Assembly (NCBI RefSeq): GCF_022919575.1
Contig: NZ_CP095071.1
Span: forward strand, 2,418,001-2,482,000
Source of the DNA: Gracilibacillus salinarum
GTDB taxonomy: Bacteria; Bacillota; Bacilli; Bacillales; Amphibacillaceae
Length of the DNA stretch: 64,000 nt
Reading direction: 5' to 3'
Under the pieces are notes generated by a model, which was not told the origin of the DNA, did not search any database, and was given only the letters and a program-made list of their open reading frames with translations. A program made the position numbers and the translations under genes. Shown piece by piece: positions 8,346 to 17,074 of this stretch; position 1 is the stretch's first letter, and the number at the start of each line of letters is the position of its first letter.

Positions 8346-8482
8346 TAATTTATATTCAAACATGTATTATACCAAAAGCACGCTAAAAATAGCAATGTAG
8401 AAAACAGCGATTAAATACTAGTTATGCTTATTGCCATGGTTGAAAATTTTTTATATGAATAACACCATTGTAATTTTATGTT

Positions 8483-10012
8483 CTCAACTTTCGCACACTG
8501 AAATAGGCAGGTAAGCCCTGATATAGTTGGGTAAGCCTGCGATCCAGTGTTGGACTTGACTTTTGATTAATTTTTGTACCTTCTTGTTGCTCTGTTTCAA
8601 GGCATCTTCAAGAAGCTCGATCAACTGCTGAAGTGCCACAGCCCAATCAAGATCATGAACTTCATCACTTAATTCATAAAACATGCCGCCAAGTGTTCTC
8701 TCATCTGTGCTACATCGGTTTTGCCACGAGAGAATAATATATCGTGCGAATACGATGGTCGTATGACTAATTAAGCCGTCATATGAACGACTTTGGAACT
8801 CTTTTTGGAGTTTCAAAAGAGACTTTGTTGTTTTGAAAAAAACTTCAATGTCCCAGCGTATCCCATAAATACGAATGATTTCTTGATCACTTAGGGTACA
8901 GTCGGTGCTTAAAATAGCTAACCATTCGCTTTTTTTATTTCGATTACGCACAAAGACCACTTTAATAGGCACGCCATTCGCTTGTGTCGTATGAATCGAA
9001 CGAAGAATGCTTTTCTTTCCACCTGTTGGTTTCGCAAAACGATAAAGTTCCTTTAAGCTTACACGTTGGCCATTCACAAGGTAACGCTGCTTCAAGTTCT
9101 TTACCATGCCAATGACCTCAAGTCCTTGCTCTTTTATTTCCTTAACGAGAGGCTGATACGTGAACCAAGAGTCCATCAGCACATAGGAAGCATCAATACC
9201 GGCATTCATTGCGCGTTTAACCATACCTGGTAGTTGCTCAGGTGCGGTTTGTAATGCTTCTACTCTGCGTTTATAACCGGAACTACGCTTATCAACTTTT
9301 GATGATATACCATTAATTTGGCTTTTCTTCGAGCTCAATAAAGAAAAGTCCACTGGAATGAATGTGGCACCATCTGACCAGCCAAGAGTCAGCATACGAA
9401 ACCCTTTATAGAAGCGCATTTTTTGGGATGCATGGTCAAAACAGCGCGCTAATAATTCAACCGATTTACTGCGATTACGATCATACGAAGAATCATCTAC
9501 AATCAATACTTTCGGGCGATCATGACTCGTTAAGTTGGTTACTTTTCCAATGGTATGAGCACTTAGAAACAGTAAAAACCTTCTCCAAGCAAATGTTGAC
9601 TTGTTTAAAAAACGATAGACGGCATTCTTTTCTGGACAATCATTCGCTTTGGTACTTTGAAGTACTTGATACCAGTTCTTATTTTCAAAGATCAAACAAA
9701 AAATCAATTGAAAAAGATAGGCACAAGTAAAGCCTACAGACTTTGTAATACCAGCTTTTCTAAGATGTTTAAACACGTCCAATTCTCTAAATGTTGATTT
9801 TAATTCATTTGGTAGTTGCTTATTTAGGTCATTATTCGCTATCATATAGGAGACACCTCTTCTGTATTGGTAGTGTTTTCTCGTCAATTACACTATACCA
9901 AATGTTGAGGTGTTTTTTTATACCTAATTCGATTGTCAATGACCATATTTGAACAGTAATAAGCTTTGCAGCTAGTTATATTGAGTGCTTTTTTCTAGCT
10001 GCGAAAGTTGAG
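8483..10012 (-). mobile_element. IS4-family insertion sequence, apparently intact
   Basis: A 1530-bp element bounded by 13-bp perfect terminal inverted repeats CTCAACTTTCGCA (8483-8495) and TGCGAAAGTTGAG (10000-10012). It is flanked by 7-bp direct repeats TTATGTT (8476-8482 and 10013-10019), which I take as the target-site duplication. It carries one full-length transposase. The uninterrupted ORF and exact target repeats suggest recent insertion, downstream of the queF leader and upstream of a lipoprotein gene. Confidence 0.92.
8484..9845 (-). CDS. IS4-family transposase
   Basis: DDE transposase of 453 residues from ATG 9845, chosen because GAGGTG lies 8-13 nt before it; an upstream TTG would add 14 residues. 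The first catalytic Asp lies in VLIVDDSSYDRNRSK and the second in YVLMDSWFTY. The C-terminal YGIRWDIEVFFKTTK matches the IS4 signature Y(2)R(3)E(6)K exactly. No frameshift or premature stop is seen, so it is probably active. Its stop codon lies inside the left terminal inverted repeat. Confidence 0.95.
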   Translation of the reverse strand: MIANNDLNKQLPNELKSTFRELDVFKHLRKAGITKSVGFTCAYLFQLIFCLIFENKNWYQVLQSTKANDCPEKNAVYRFLNKSTFAWRRFLLFLSAHTIGKVTNLTSHDRPKVLIVDDSSYDRNRSKSVELLARCFDHASQKMRFYKGFRMLTLGWSDGATFIPVDFSLLSSKKSQINGISSKVDKRSSGYKRRVEALQTAPEQLPGMVKRAMNAGIDASYVLMDSWFTYQPLVKEIKEQGLEVIGMVKNLKQRYLVNGQRVSLKELYRFAKPTGGKKSILRSIHTTQANGVPIKVVFVRNRNKKSEWLAILSTDCTLSDQEIIRIYGIRWDIEVFFKTTKSLLKLQKEFQSRSYDGLISHTTIVFARYIILSWQNRCSTDERTLGGMFYELSDEVHDLDWAVALQQLIELLEDALKQSNKKVQKLIKSQVQHWIAGLPNYIRAYLPISVCES

Positions 10013-10081
10013 TTATGTTAATATATAGATAGTTTCTCAACTAAAAGGCAAGTGATGCCATTCAAAAAGGAGTGATGGGAT

Positions 10082-10582
10082 ATGAAAACATCTGTAAAAT
10101 ACCTTCTCATTTTTTTGTTAACAGCCCTTCTATTCACTGGATGCAGTTCTAATAATGAAGTACAAAGTCAATCAAACATCTTTACATATAACAACTCTGT
10201 AATTGGTGATAACAGTGCCGTTATTGCGATCATTAATCATTTACAACATAACAAGGAATTCAAAGAAATTTCTCTGCAAACAAAAGAAGAACCGTATGGA
10301 ATGACTATTACCTACAATGAACTGGAAGCAACAGAGCTCGAAAAGGAATATAAAGAAACTGCAATTTATAACGCTACCTTTCTATTTGCTTTAATCGAAA
10401 ATGCTGAATGGGTTACTTTTAAATTTGGTGATGAAAACGATGAATATAAACTATCGAAGGAAGACCTACAAACTGCGTTCGATAAGCCATTAAGTGATTT
10501 CACCAATGAAGAAGAAGTAACGACCTTTGTGCAAAAACAATTGAAAGATGAGAACAAGATCAATCAACTATTCTTGCAATAA
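10082..10582 (+). CDS. Small secreted lipoprotein, possibly DUF4825-like
   Basis: Predicted lipoprotein of 166 residues. The signal peptide MKTSVKYLLIFLLTALLFTGC ends in a lipobox with Cys21. The mature part starts with NIFTYNNSVIGDNSAVIAI, resembling the conserved start of DUF4825 domains as I recall them (moderate certainty). Acidic, Lys-rich helices follow. The ribosome site AAAAAGGAGTGATGGG precedes ATG 10082. The IS element ends 70 bp upstream and may have separated this gene from its original promoter. Function unknown. Confidence 0.75.
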   Translation: MKTSVKYLLIFLLTALLFTGCSSNNEVQSQSNIFTYNNSVIGDNSAVIAIINHLQHNKEFKEISLQTKEEPYGMTITYNELEATELEKEYKETAIYNATFLFALIENAEWVTFKFGDENDEYKLSKEDLQTAFDKPLSDFTNEEEVTTFVQKQLKDENKINQLFLQ

Positions 10583-10591
10583 AGAAATTAT

Positions 10592-10729
10592 TATAAAGTG
10601 AGACTTCAATAAGCGAGGGTTTTGACCCTCACTGATTGCTAGCGAAAACTAATCCGGAAGTTATCGTTCGTTTACCCACCACTTATTTATCTCTCGAATC
10701 TTAAAGTGGGGGTATTCCAGACGATAAAA
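10592..10729 (+). repeat. Hairpin repeat, copy C (138 bp)
   Basis: Third copy of the ~155-bp family. It starts TTATAAAGTGAGACTTCAAT and keeps the first stem (GAGGG/CCCTC, where copies A and B have different paired bases) and the CCACCACTTA...TAAAGTGGGGG stem. Its last ~17 bp differ and end ACGATAAA. It lies between the lipoprotein and GNAT genes, 11 bp after the lipoprotein stop. Confidence 0.82.
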
Positions 10730-10746
10730 AGAAAAGGCGGGTTTAA

Positions 10747-11283
10747 ATGATTGAATTACAATTTTTCGACCGTTCCGATTTTCAACAATTAATTAATTGG
10801 ATCGATTCTCCAGCATTTCTAATGCAATGGGGAGGTCCGCACTTTCATTTTCCTCTCGATGAGCAACAACTAGATAACTACCTTAAAGATGCTAACAAAG
10901 AAAAATCGCAAACATATATTTATCGCGTGAAAGACATAGAAACGGGAATAGTCATTGGACATATTTCGTTAGGCAACGTTGACAGAGAAAATAAATCAGC
11001 AAGAATCGGAAAAGTTTTAGTTGGTGATCAAAGCAGCAGAGGAAGAGGAACTGGACAACAAATCATCAACGAAATTCTTTCGATAGCATTTGCTGAGCTC
11101 CATTTACATAGTGTCAGCCTCGGTGTCTTTTCCTTTAATCACCCGGCCATTACCTGCTATGAAAAAGCAGGCTTTATAAAAGAGGGTCTACGAAGAGACG
11201 CTCGAAAAATTGGTGACGAGTATTGGAGCTTATGGGAAATGAGTATTCTCGAGAATGAATGGTCGGTGAGGCATAAAAGCTAA
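10747..11283 (+). CDS. GNAT acetyltransferase (RimJ/RimL-like)
   Basis: GCN5-related N-acetyltransferase of 178 residues. The acetyl-CoA loop lies in ARIGKVLVGDQSSRGRGTGQQIINEIL (Q/R-x-x-G-x-G/A pattern near residues 87-113). The RimJ/L-type end HSVSLGVFSFNHPAITCYEKAGFIKEGLRRDA contains the NxxAxxxYxKxGF signature. These enzymes acetylate protein N-termini or small amines; the acceptor cannot be read from sequence. The ribosome site AAAGGCGGG lies 6 nt before ATG. It is probably monocistronic, with hairpin repeat copy C in its upstream region. Confidence 0.85.
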   Translation: MIELQFFDRSDFQQLINWIDSPAFLMQWGGPHFHFPLDEQQLDNYLKDANKEKSQTYIYRVKDIETGIVIGHISLGNVDRENKSARIGKVLVGDQSSRGRGTGQQIINEILSIAFAELHLHSVSLGVFSFNHPAITCYEKAGFIKEGLRRDARKIGDEYWSLWEMSILENEWSVRHKS

Positions 11284-11370
11284 GAAAACCCACTCCATCC
11301 CAAGCTGCTAACCTGTATAGTAAAATGGATGATCTAAAGTGGGACTGTATTGCAATATGGTCATAAAGAA

Positions 11371-11397
11371 AATGCTCGGATTTTAAATCCGAGCATT
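11371..11397. terminator. Intrinsic terminator of serC
   Basis: AATGCTCGGATTT and AAATCCGAGCATT form a perfect 13-bp inverted repeat around one central base. On the minus strand it is followed by TTCTTTAT; it can also stop readthrough from the plus-strand GNAT gene. Confidence 0.88.
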
Positions 11398-11418
11398 CTT
11401 GTTTACTAAATTTAAACA

Positions 11419-12498
11419 CTACTGATGATTTTCTGCAAATTTCTTCATAAACGCGATCAAATCCTCGACGCCTTCTACTGGCATTGCGTTATAGATACTT
11501 GCGCGCATACCGCCAACAGAGCGATGTCCTTTTAATGTTTCTAACCCTTCCTGTTGAGCCTCTTTCACGAATTCGCCATCGAGATCTCGGCCAGGAATGA
11601 TAAATGGAATATTCATAATGGAACGGCTCTCTTCTTTTACTGGAGAGCTATAGAAATCAGAAACAGCGATATAATCATATAACAAGGCTGCTTTCTTTTC
11701 ATTTCTTGCCTGCATTGCTTGCAATCCGCCTAAATCTTTTAACCATTCAAAAACAAGCTTGGCAATATAAATGCCATAGGTAGGCGGTGTATTATACAGG
11801 GAGTCACTGTCACTATGCGTTTGATAGTCAAGCATGGTTGGACATTGCGGCGTGGCATTCCCAATTAAATCTTCACGTACAATTAAGACAGTTAAGCCTG
11901 CCGGACCAATGTTTTTTTGGGCCCCGGCATAAATCACGCCGAATTTAGAAACATCGATTTCTTCGGATAAAATATTAGAAGACATGTCCGCTACCAATGG
12001 TACATTTCCGGTATCAGGAATCTCATGATACGCAGTACCTTCAATCGTATTATTGGTTGTAATATGAACAAAATCCGCTTCTGGGTCAATCATATCTTTA
12101 TGAACAGTCGGTATATACGTGAAATTCTCATTTTCAGACGATGCAATGACGTTAACATCAAGGTATTTCTTAGCTTCTTTAATTGCCTTTTTGGACCAAG
12201 ATCCGGTGTTAACGAAATCTGCTTTACCATTTTTCATTAAATTAAGAGGTACAGCAGCGAATTGCTGGGATGCTCCGCCTTGAACAAACAATACTTTATA
12301 ATGATCCGGAATATTCATTAATTCACGCAATAGCTTTTCAGCATTAGTAATAATATCTGTGAAAAGTCCTGAGCGATGACTAAGCTCCATAACTGACATT
12401 CCAGATCCTTGATAATCTGGCAGATCTGCTTGTGCTTTTTCTAATACGGCTAATGGTAACATTGATGGACCAGCTGAAAAATTGTGTACTCGTTTCAT
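11419..12498 (-). CDS. serC: Phosphoserine aminotransferase
   Basis: Class V PLP aminotransferase converting 3-phosphohydroxypyruvate and glutamate to 3-phosphoserine, the second step of serine synthesis. At 359 residues it is full length. FSAGPSMLP at the N-terminus, QGGASQQF at 73-80 and the PLP lysine K195 in [12 protein letters not shown] are typical. The C-terminal [17 protein letters not shown] is the family's substrate-binding end. It is monocistronic and ends at a strong terminator. A ZTP-riboswitch-like leader followed by an intrinsic terminator precedes it, tying serine supply to the one-carbon/purine alarmone ZTP. Confidence 0.96.
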   Translation of the reverse strand: MKRVHNFSAGPSMLPLAVLEKAQADLPDYQGSGMSVMELSHRSGLFTDIITNAEKLLRELMNIPDHYKVLFVQGGASQQFAAVPLNLMKNGKADFVNTGSWSKKAIKEAKKYLDVNVIASSENENFTYIPTVHKDMIDPEADFVHITTNNTIEGTAYHEIPDTGNVPLVADMSSNILSEEIDVSKFGVIYAGAQKNIGPAGLTVLIVREDLIGNATPQCPTMLDYQTHSDSDSLYNTPPTYGIYIAKLVFEWLKDLGGLQAMQARNEKKAALLYDYIAVSDFYSSPVKEESRSIMNIPFIIPGRDLDGEFVKEAQQEGLETLKGHRSVGGMRASIYNAMPVEGVEDLIAFMKKFAENHQ

Positions 12499-12522
12499 CT
12501 AACCACACTCCTCAATTGATAG

Positions 12523-12555
12523 TAAATAGAAAGAGGTAAGGACTGTATCCTTACC
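12523..12555 (-). terminator. Riboswitch-linked terminator upstream of serC
   Basis: On the minus strand GGTAAGGA-taca-gTCCTTACC is followed by TCTTTCTATTT. It begins 2-3 nt after the ZTP aptamer's conserved CCTGGGCAAA, as expected of an expression platform that ends transcription when ligand is absent. Confidence 0.85.
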
Positions 12556-12630
12556 TTTGCCCAGGCGAGCGGCTTCGATACTATGTGCTCCCTTACGGTT
12601 ATTCCGTATCCTCGCCAGTTACACATAGCC
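12556..12630 (-). promoter_or_regulatory. Probable ZTP (pfl) riboswitch controlling serC
   Basis: On the minus strand: P1 CTATGTG/CACATAG encloses TAACTGGCGAGG and a P2 hairpin TACGG-aataa-CCGTA, then GGGAGCAC. After a short linker comes CCGCTCGCCTGGGCAAA. The ACTGGCG, GGGAGCAC and CGCCTGGGC blocks in this order are the ZTP aptamer consensus, and GGCGAG can pair with CTCGCC as the pseudoknot. With the terminator that follows, this is a transcriptional ON switch. ZTP rises when 10-formyl-tetrahydrofolate is short; more serine would feed one-carbon units. Confidence 0.85.
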
Positions 12631-12828
12631 ATGTTATTTGTGAAAATTATAACAATATTCCCCTGACATTTCAATTGAAATTTATCTTAAAATTTTGTTA
12701 AATCAGGCTAATTTTATTGTATTACACAGGACTGCCTTTTAATTGTACGAAAATCGTAACAGCTTCACTATCCAAAGTGTGGTAGAATAACAAGATGAGA
12801 TTAACGATCGAGAAAGAGGAAGGATAGT

Positions 12829-13539
12829 ATGCAAACCATTATTTTCGATGTAGATGATACCTTATATGATCAACTGCAACCATTTCATAAAGCCGTTCAT
12901 CAGCATTTTAGTGAATCCTTTTCTGATAACGATATGACGTTGTTATATAAAACGAGCAGAAAATACAGTGATGAAGTATTTGAACAGTATATGAACGGAG
13001 AAATCACTGCTCTTGATTTACAAACTTACCGGATCATGAAAGCATGCGAAGAATTTGATATTAATCTATCGTACGAACAAGCCGTACAATTTCAAGAAAC
13101 CTACTTGGCAGAACAGAAAGAAATTCAGTTATTTGAATCGATGAAACAATTACTGGACAAGCTTTTCCATCACAAAAAGCAGTTAGCCGTACTGACGAAT
13201 GGTGAATCTGCCCACCAACGCATGAAAGTCTTACAATTAGGGTTAAACAAGTGGATACCTGACGATCATATATTTGTATCTGGAGAAATCGGCCACTCGA
13301 AACCAAGTGCAAAGGTTTTTGAACATATCGAAAACAAATTGAAGTTACGCAAACAAGAAACCATTTACATTGGTGATTCCTTTGAACATGATATCACTGG
13401 TGCCAAGCATGCCGGTTGGCAAGCAGTTTGGTTAAATCACCGTATGCGAAAAGCATCGCATCCTAGCATTGAAGCAGATTATGTATTGGAACATCCGAAC
13501 GGCATTTTAAAAACTGCAAGAAGCTGGTACTCCACATGA
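12829..13539 (+). CDS. HAD-superfamily phosphatase
   Basis: Haloacid dehalogenase-like hydrolase of 236 residues with an alpha-helical C1 cap. Motif I IFDVDDTLYD carries nucleophile Asp7 and acid Asp9. Motif II is VLTNG near residues 119-123, motif III Lys lies in HSKPSAKVF, and motif IV is YIGDSFEHDITGAKHAGW. The sequence resembles the YjjG/PynA pyrimidine-nucleotidase-like subgroup, but substrate cannot be fixed. The ribosome site GAGAAAGAGGAAGG precedes ATG 12829. A hairpin with a weak T-run follows before the MFS gene. Confidence 0.85.
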   Translation: MQTIIFDVDDTLYDQLQPFHKAVHQHFSESFSDNDMTLLYKTSRKYSDEVFEQYMNGEITALDLQTYRIMKACEEFDINLSYEQAVQFQETYLAEQKEIQLFESMKQLLDKLFHHKKQLAVLTNGESAHQRMKVLQLGLNKWIPDDHIFVSGEIGHSKPSAKVFEHIENKLKLRKQETIYIGDSFEHDITGAKHAGWQAVWLNHRMRKASHPSIEADYVLEHPNGILKTARSWYST

Positions 13540-13594
13540 TGACGGATTGCTGGCTCTTACCATTTTAGAAACAGGTATGATATTTATAGCGAGT

Positions 13595-13628
13595 GGCATA
13601 ATCCCACTTAGATTATGCCCTTTCATTT
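13595..13628 (+). terminator. Probable terminator after HAD gene
   Basis: GGCATAATC-ccactta-GATTATGCC followed by CTTTCATTTT, 56 bp after the HAD stop. The T-run is interrupted, so termination may be partial and let some transcript continue into the MFS gene. Confidence 0.6.
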
Positions 13629-13641
13629 TGGAGTGATAATT

Positions 13642-14820
13642 ATGAAGTCGAAAAAAGTTTTAGCCGTATTATTCCTCGTCATGTTTTTCGTAATGGTCGG
13701 TTTTGGGATCATCATTCCGGTACTGCCATTTTATGCAGAGGAATTAGGCGCTTCTCCATTAGCACTAGGATTGCTAATGGCCACCTATTCCGTGATGCAA
13801 TTCCTCTTTTCACCTATGTGGGGAAGGATATCTGATAAAATTGGTCGAAAACCGGTATTATTAATTGGAATTGCAGGTTTAGCATTATCCTTTTTCTTAT
13901 TAGCAACTGCCAATCAGTTATGGATGTTATTTGCTGCCCGGATTATTGGCGGGTTATTGTCATCTGCTAATATGCCTACTGTAACAGCTTATGTAGCAGA
14001 TATCACCACCGAAGAAGATCGCGGTAAAGGAATGGGAATAATCGGTGCTGCTGTTGGCCTTGGCTTTATTTTTGGTCCAGCTATTGGCGGAGTGTTTTCC
14101 AGCGGTAATCTAGCTATTCCATTTTACTTATCTGGCATTTCTTCCTTAATTACCTTTGCATTAGTAGCGATTGTATTAAGAGAAACGAGACCAGAAAAGG
14201 CAGAGCAAGTGACTGCACCAGCCAAACGGAGATCATTGCTAAAAGCATTAAAAACACCAATGGCTTACTTGTATGTGTTGCAATGGTTTGTGTCTGTTTC
14301 GCTTGCTGGGCTAGAAGCAACCTTTGCATATTTTGCTTTTGACCGAGCAGGCTTAGGAACAGTAGAGCTCGGCTATATCTTTATGATTATGGGGCTAGCC
14401 GGCGCTATCGTACAAGGTGGATTAGTCGGACAATTGACCAAAAGATTAGGCGAAGGAAAAGTAATCCAAATCGGCGTTATTGTTTCTGCTATCGGATTTG
14501 CACTCATTTTATTTGTGCAAGACTTCCTTACAGCAGCGATTTTTCTAACCATTTTTGGATTAGGGAACGGTTTAATTCGACCAAGTGTATCATCACTTTT
14601 GACAAAAAAAGCGACGTCTGGTTACGGGGAAGTGACTGGTATGCTCTCCTCCTTTGATTCGTTAGGTCGCATTATCGGACCACCACTTGGCGGATTTTTG
14701 TATGGGGTAGCTATTATCTTGCCCTACGTAGCTGGAATAATTTTGTCTGTGCTAGCTCTGGGCATTTATTATCTGTATCTACGTCAGAATGAAAGCAATT
14801 CTAAGTTGGCACATCAATAA
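13642..14820 (+). CDS. MFS drug:H+ antiporter (DHA1, Bmr/NorA-like)
   Basis: Major facilitator of 392 residues, twelve predicted helices. ATG 13642 is preceded by TGGAGTGAT; an in-frame ATG at 13615 has no ribosome site. Motif A GRISDKIGRKPVLLIG lies between helices 2 and 3. The antiporter motif C is seen in GLGFIFGPAIGG in helix 5, which marks drug exporters rather than sugar symporters. Closest recognisable types are Bmr/Blt/NorA and tetracycline-class exporters; the substrate is unknown. No MerR-type regulator is adjacent. Confidence 0.88.
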   Translation: MKSKKVLAVLFLVMFFVMVGFGIIIPVLPFYAEELGASPLALGLLMATYSVMQFLFSPMWGRISDKIGRKPVLLIGIAGLALSFFLLATANQLWMLFAARIIGGLLSSANMPTVTAYVADITTEEDRGKGMGIIGAAVGLGFIFGPAIGGVFSSGNLAIPFYLSGISSLITFALVAIVLRETRPEKAEQVTAPAKRRSLLKALKTPMAYLYVLQWFVSVSLAGLEATFAYFAFDRAGLGTVELGYIFMIMGLAGAIVQGGLVGQLTKRLGEGKVIQIGVIVSAIGFALILFVQDFLTAAIFLTIFGLGNGLIRPSVSSLLTKKATSGYGEVTGMLSSFDSLGRIIGPPLGGFLYGVAIILPYVAGIILSVLALGIYYLYLRQNESNSKLAHQ

Positions 14821-14827
14821 CGAAGGT

Positions 14828-14864
14828 AGACACTGGTATTTGACAAATACTTGTGTCTTTTTTT
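14828..14864 (+). terminator. Terminator after MFS gene
   Basis: AGACACtgGTATTTG and CAAATACttGTGTCT form a long stem with one internal mismatch pair, followed by TTTTTT. Confidence 0.85.
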
Positions 14865-14943
14865 CGGTAGGAAAGTTATAAGCCCCCCTTTATTCCGAGT
14901 TAGTTACTATGTATAATAAGAATAAAAGAAATGAGGTGTTCTT

Positions 14944-15360
14944 ATGTCCATTCCTAAGCCACTCGTTCAACTCAATCAGGCATTTATTCTTTTCACCGTA
15001 CTTATTGGTATATTCGTTCATCCATTTGTACTAGTCTTACCTTTCGTAACAGGGGTGATCACATTAATAACCAAAAAGAATCCGATTATTCTGTTAGGAA
15101 AACCATTTTTAAGAAAACCAGCTACAGCCTATCCACCGGAAGATAAAGCACAACAATTGTTTAATCAATGGATTGCTACTATCTGTATTGGGCTTGCTCT
15201 GATTAGTTTTTCTATCGGAATGAATTGGCTCTTATATTTTTTCAGTGTAATAGTCGCAGTAGCATCAGGACTTGCATTAGCTGGCTATTGTATCGGATGT
15301 ACGATTCGTTACCGTTATATGATGTGGAAATATAAACAAAAAACAAATCATCAAAGTTAA
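14944..15360 (+). CDS. DUF4395 membrane protein
   Basis: Small membrane protein of 138 residues with about four hydrophobic helices. The start IPKPLVQLNQAFI and the C-terminal GYCIGCTIRYRYMMWKYK match DUF4395, in which two cysteines (CxxC, here CIGC) are conserved at the end of the last helix. Some DUF4395 proteins accompany rhodanese or thioredoxin-like genes, so a role in thiol/sulfur chemistry is possible; none is adjacent here. ATGAGGTGTT provides the ribosome site. It is monocistronic with its own terminator. Confidence 0.78.
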   Translation: MSIPKPLVQLNQAFILFTVLIGIFVHPFVLVLPFVTGVITLITKKNPIILLGKPFLRKPATAYPPEDKAQQLFNQWIATICIGLALISFSIGMNWLLYFFSVIVAVASGLALAGYCIGCTIRYRYMMWKYKQKTNHQS

Positions 15361-15396
15361 GGCTCTTACCACCTTAAGGCATAAGAGCCTTTTTTC
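15361..15396. terminator. Bidirectional terminator
   Basis: GGCTCTTA...TAAGAGCC followed by TTTTTTC, immediately after the DUF4395 stop codon and before the end of the convergent gene. Confidence 0.85.
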
Positions 15397-16119
15397 TTAT
15401 TTTCGATTCGTTAACGAAATGCCTTCCACTTTTAATAAAGATGAAAAAATACGCACAAACACTTGATAGCGGTCGGATTCATAGCTAAGCTCCTCTAAAT
15501 AATGTCTTAAATGAAGTGCAATATCTTCTCGTGTGCGGATATCAAATTCATAGAATGGAACAATAGGAAAATATAAATTGTCACAAAAGGGAAGTAGAAT
15601 GCCTGTTACAATGGATCCTTGCTTTGGAGGCTGGTGCGCTGGTAATGGGAGGAAAATCTCTACAGTTTTCTCTGTTTCAATTTCGACTGCAACGAATCCG
15701 TTCTTGCCTATTTGATTTCCGACAAAGTAATAGGCTGGAACAGCTTCATGCCAATTCAAAAACCATGATTTCAAAACAGGGTATTCCTGAAAATATTCAT
15801 TATTATGCGTGATAAATTGATGGAAATGAGTAAAGGAAGGCTCTAAAGCTTGTTCATAGAGGAGGCGCCACCAAAACAAATTCTCGAGGATTGGTTCGTA
15901 TTTATCCGGTGGAACATCACAATCATTTGCAAATTCAAGAAATCCAGGCTCCAATTGTTCGTAAAATGCTTCGTACGTTTGTCTGACAAATTTCAGATAT
16001 ACATGTACTAATAACTGATCCCGCAGTTCTTCTGACATCGATTCACCATGATGAAATTCGGCCAATTGTCCCTTTCGCCGGGAAAGATGCACGACCTCAT
16101 TCGAATCGTCTTTGTTCAT
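15397..16119 (-). CDS. Conserved hypothetical cytoplasmic protein
   Basis: Protein of 240 residues from ATG 16119, chosen because AGAGAGG lies 9 nt before it; an ATG at 16128 abuts that site. No signal peptide or membrane segment. It is rich in aromatic residues (YEAFYEQLEPGFLEF, NLFWWRLLYEQ, HEAVPAYYFVGN) and ends in a beta-rich part (FVAVEIETEKTVEIFLPLP, GSIVTGILLPFCDNLYFPIVPF). I do not recognise the family. It lies downstream of the EcsC-family gene on the same strand with a 104-bp gap, so co-transcription is possible. Confidence 0.72.
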   Translation of the reverse strand: MNKDDSNEVVHLSRRKGQLAEFHHGESMSEELRDQLLVHVYLKFVRQTYEAFYEQLEPGFLEFANDCDVPPDKYEPILENLFWWRLLYEQALEPSFTHFHQFITHNNEYFQEYPVLKSWFLNWHEAVPAYYFVGNQIGKNGFVAVEIETEKTVEIFLPLPAHQPPKQGSIVTGILLPFCDNLYFPIVPFYEFDIRTREDIALHLRHYLEELSYESDRYQVFVRIFSSLLKVEGISLTNRK

Positions 16120-16223
16120 ATTCTTCATCCTCTCTCAAGTAACTTACTCTCTATACTAATATTCGAGAAGAAACGGCAAAATCCTGCAAAAAATTTCAGA
16201 ATTATTCCCGCCACAAATTAAGC

Positions 16224-16949
16224 TTACTCCAATCGCAAATCCTGATCCGGCAGTACACGGAGTCGGTAACAGTTCTTCGCCACTTTCCCCAATTGATCTA
16301 GAAGGTTATAGTTTGCATAAGCCCCGATAATTGCGCCTAATCCGGGAATCATTTGCAGCATTTTTACCAGATCAATATAGTCCCGATACTCCTGCTGAAA
16401 GACCCGCCAATCCATATCAACCATCCGCTCCTTCTCCTCTTCCCAATTCTTTACGATATGATAAACTTCTCTACGTTTATCGTCATTTGAAAAAGCAAGC
16501 TGGAAAACATGCAATATATAGAGACGTTCTTCATAACAAGACGTATCAAACCCATAAATAGCTGCCACCTCAAATAAATATTTCATTTTTATTGAAAGTA
16601 ACAAAGGAAAATCTGCGAGACCAAGTAAGATGCCACCAGCACCAGTCCCTGCACCTTCAAGCATTGCTGTTTTACGGTAACTAACTAATTTCTGATCGAC
16701 CAATTTTTCCATGTCTTCCAGGGATATTCCGGTGTATCGTTTTCTTGTGGTAAAATCAGAACCAACCAGAGTCGTTTTCACCATTTGTTTGATCGCTTCT
16801 GTCATTACTTGATGCGCTCTCTCTGGTATATAACTATTCATTTTATTCTGTGCTTTTTTGGATAATTGCTGAAATCTGCTTTTACTTTTCAGAAGTTGCA
16901 ATTCCCATTCAAGTAGCTCTTGATAGGCTTGTTGTTCATATTGCTTCAT
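16224..16949 (-). CDS. EcsC-family protein
   Basis: EcsC-domain protein of 241 residues. The signature is the glycine-rich membrane-associating segment GAGTGAGGILLGLADFPLLLSIKMKYLFEVAAIYGFD near residues 99-135, and the C-terminal IPGLGAIIGAYANYNLLDQLGKVAKNCYRLR. EcsC proteins accompany the EcsAB transporter in B. subtilis but also occur alone, as here; their biochemical function is unresolved. The N-terminal ~90 residues are charged and helical. No ecsAB genes are in the window. Confidence 0.85.
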   Translation of the reverse strand: MKQYEQQAYQELLEWELQLLKSKSRFQQLSKKAQNKMNSYIPERAHQVMTEAIKQMVKTTLVGSDFTTRKRYTGISLEDMEKLVDQKLVSYRKTAMLEGAGTGAGGILLGLADFPLLLSIKMKYLFEVAAIYGFDTSCYEERLYILHVFQLAFSNDDKRREVYHIVKNWEEEKERMVDMDWRVFQQEYRDYIDLVKMLQMIPGLGAIIGAYANYNLLDQLGKVAKNCYRLRVLPDQDLRLE

Positions 16950-17022
16950 GTTTGCCCACGCTCCATTCTTTGCTTTTCACCATAATGTACGAAAGATGTG
17001 CCAAAAAAGTTTCAAATTCTGC

Positions 17023-17051
17023 TTGACTCTCTCGTTACGTCATAGCATATT
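17023..17051 (+). promoter_or_regulatory. Promoter with MerR-type operator
   Basis: TTGACT-N17-CATATT, with CTCTCGTTACGTCATAG filling the spacer. The spacer resembles Mta/TipAL-type sites (a CT...CGTTACGT...AG imperfect dyad), consistent with autoregulation of the gene that starts 24 bp further on. Confidence 0.5.
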
Positions 17052-17074
17052 CTTATATCGAAAGGGTGATAAGT

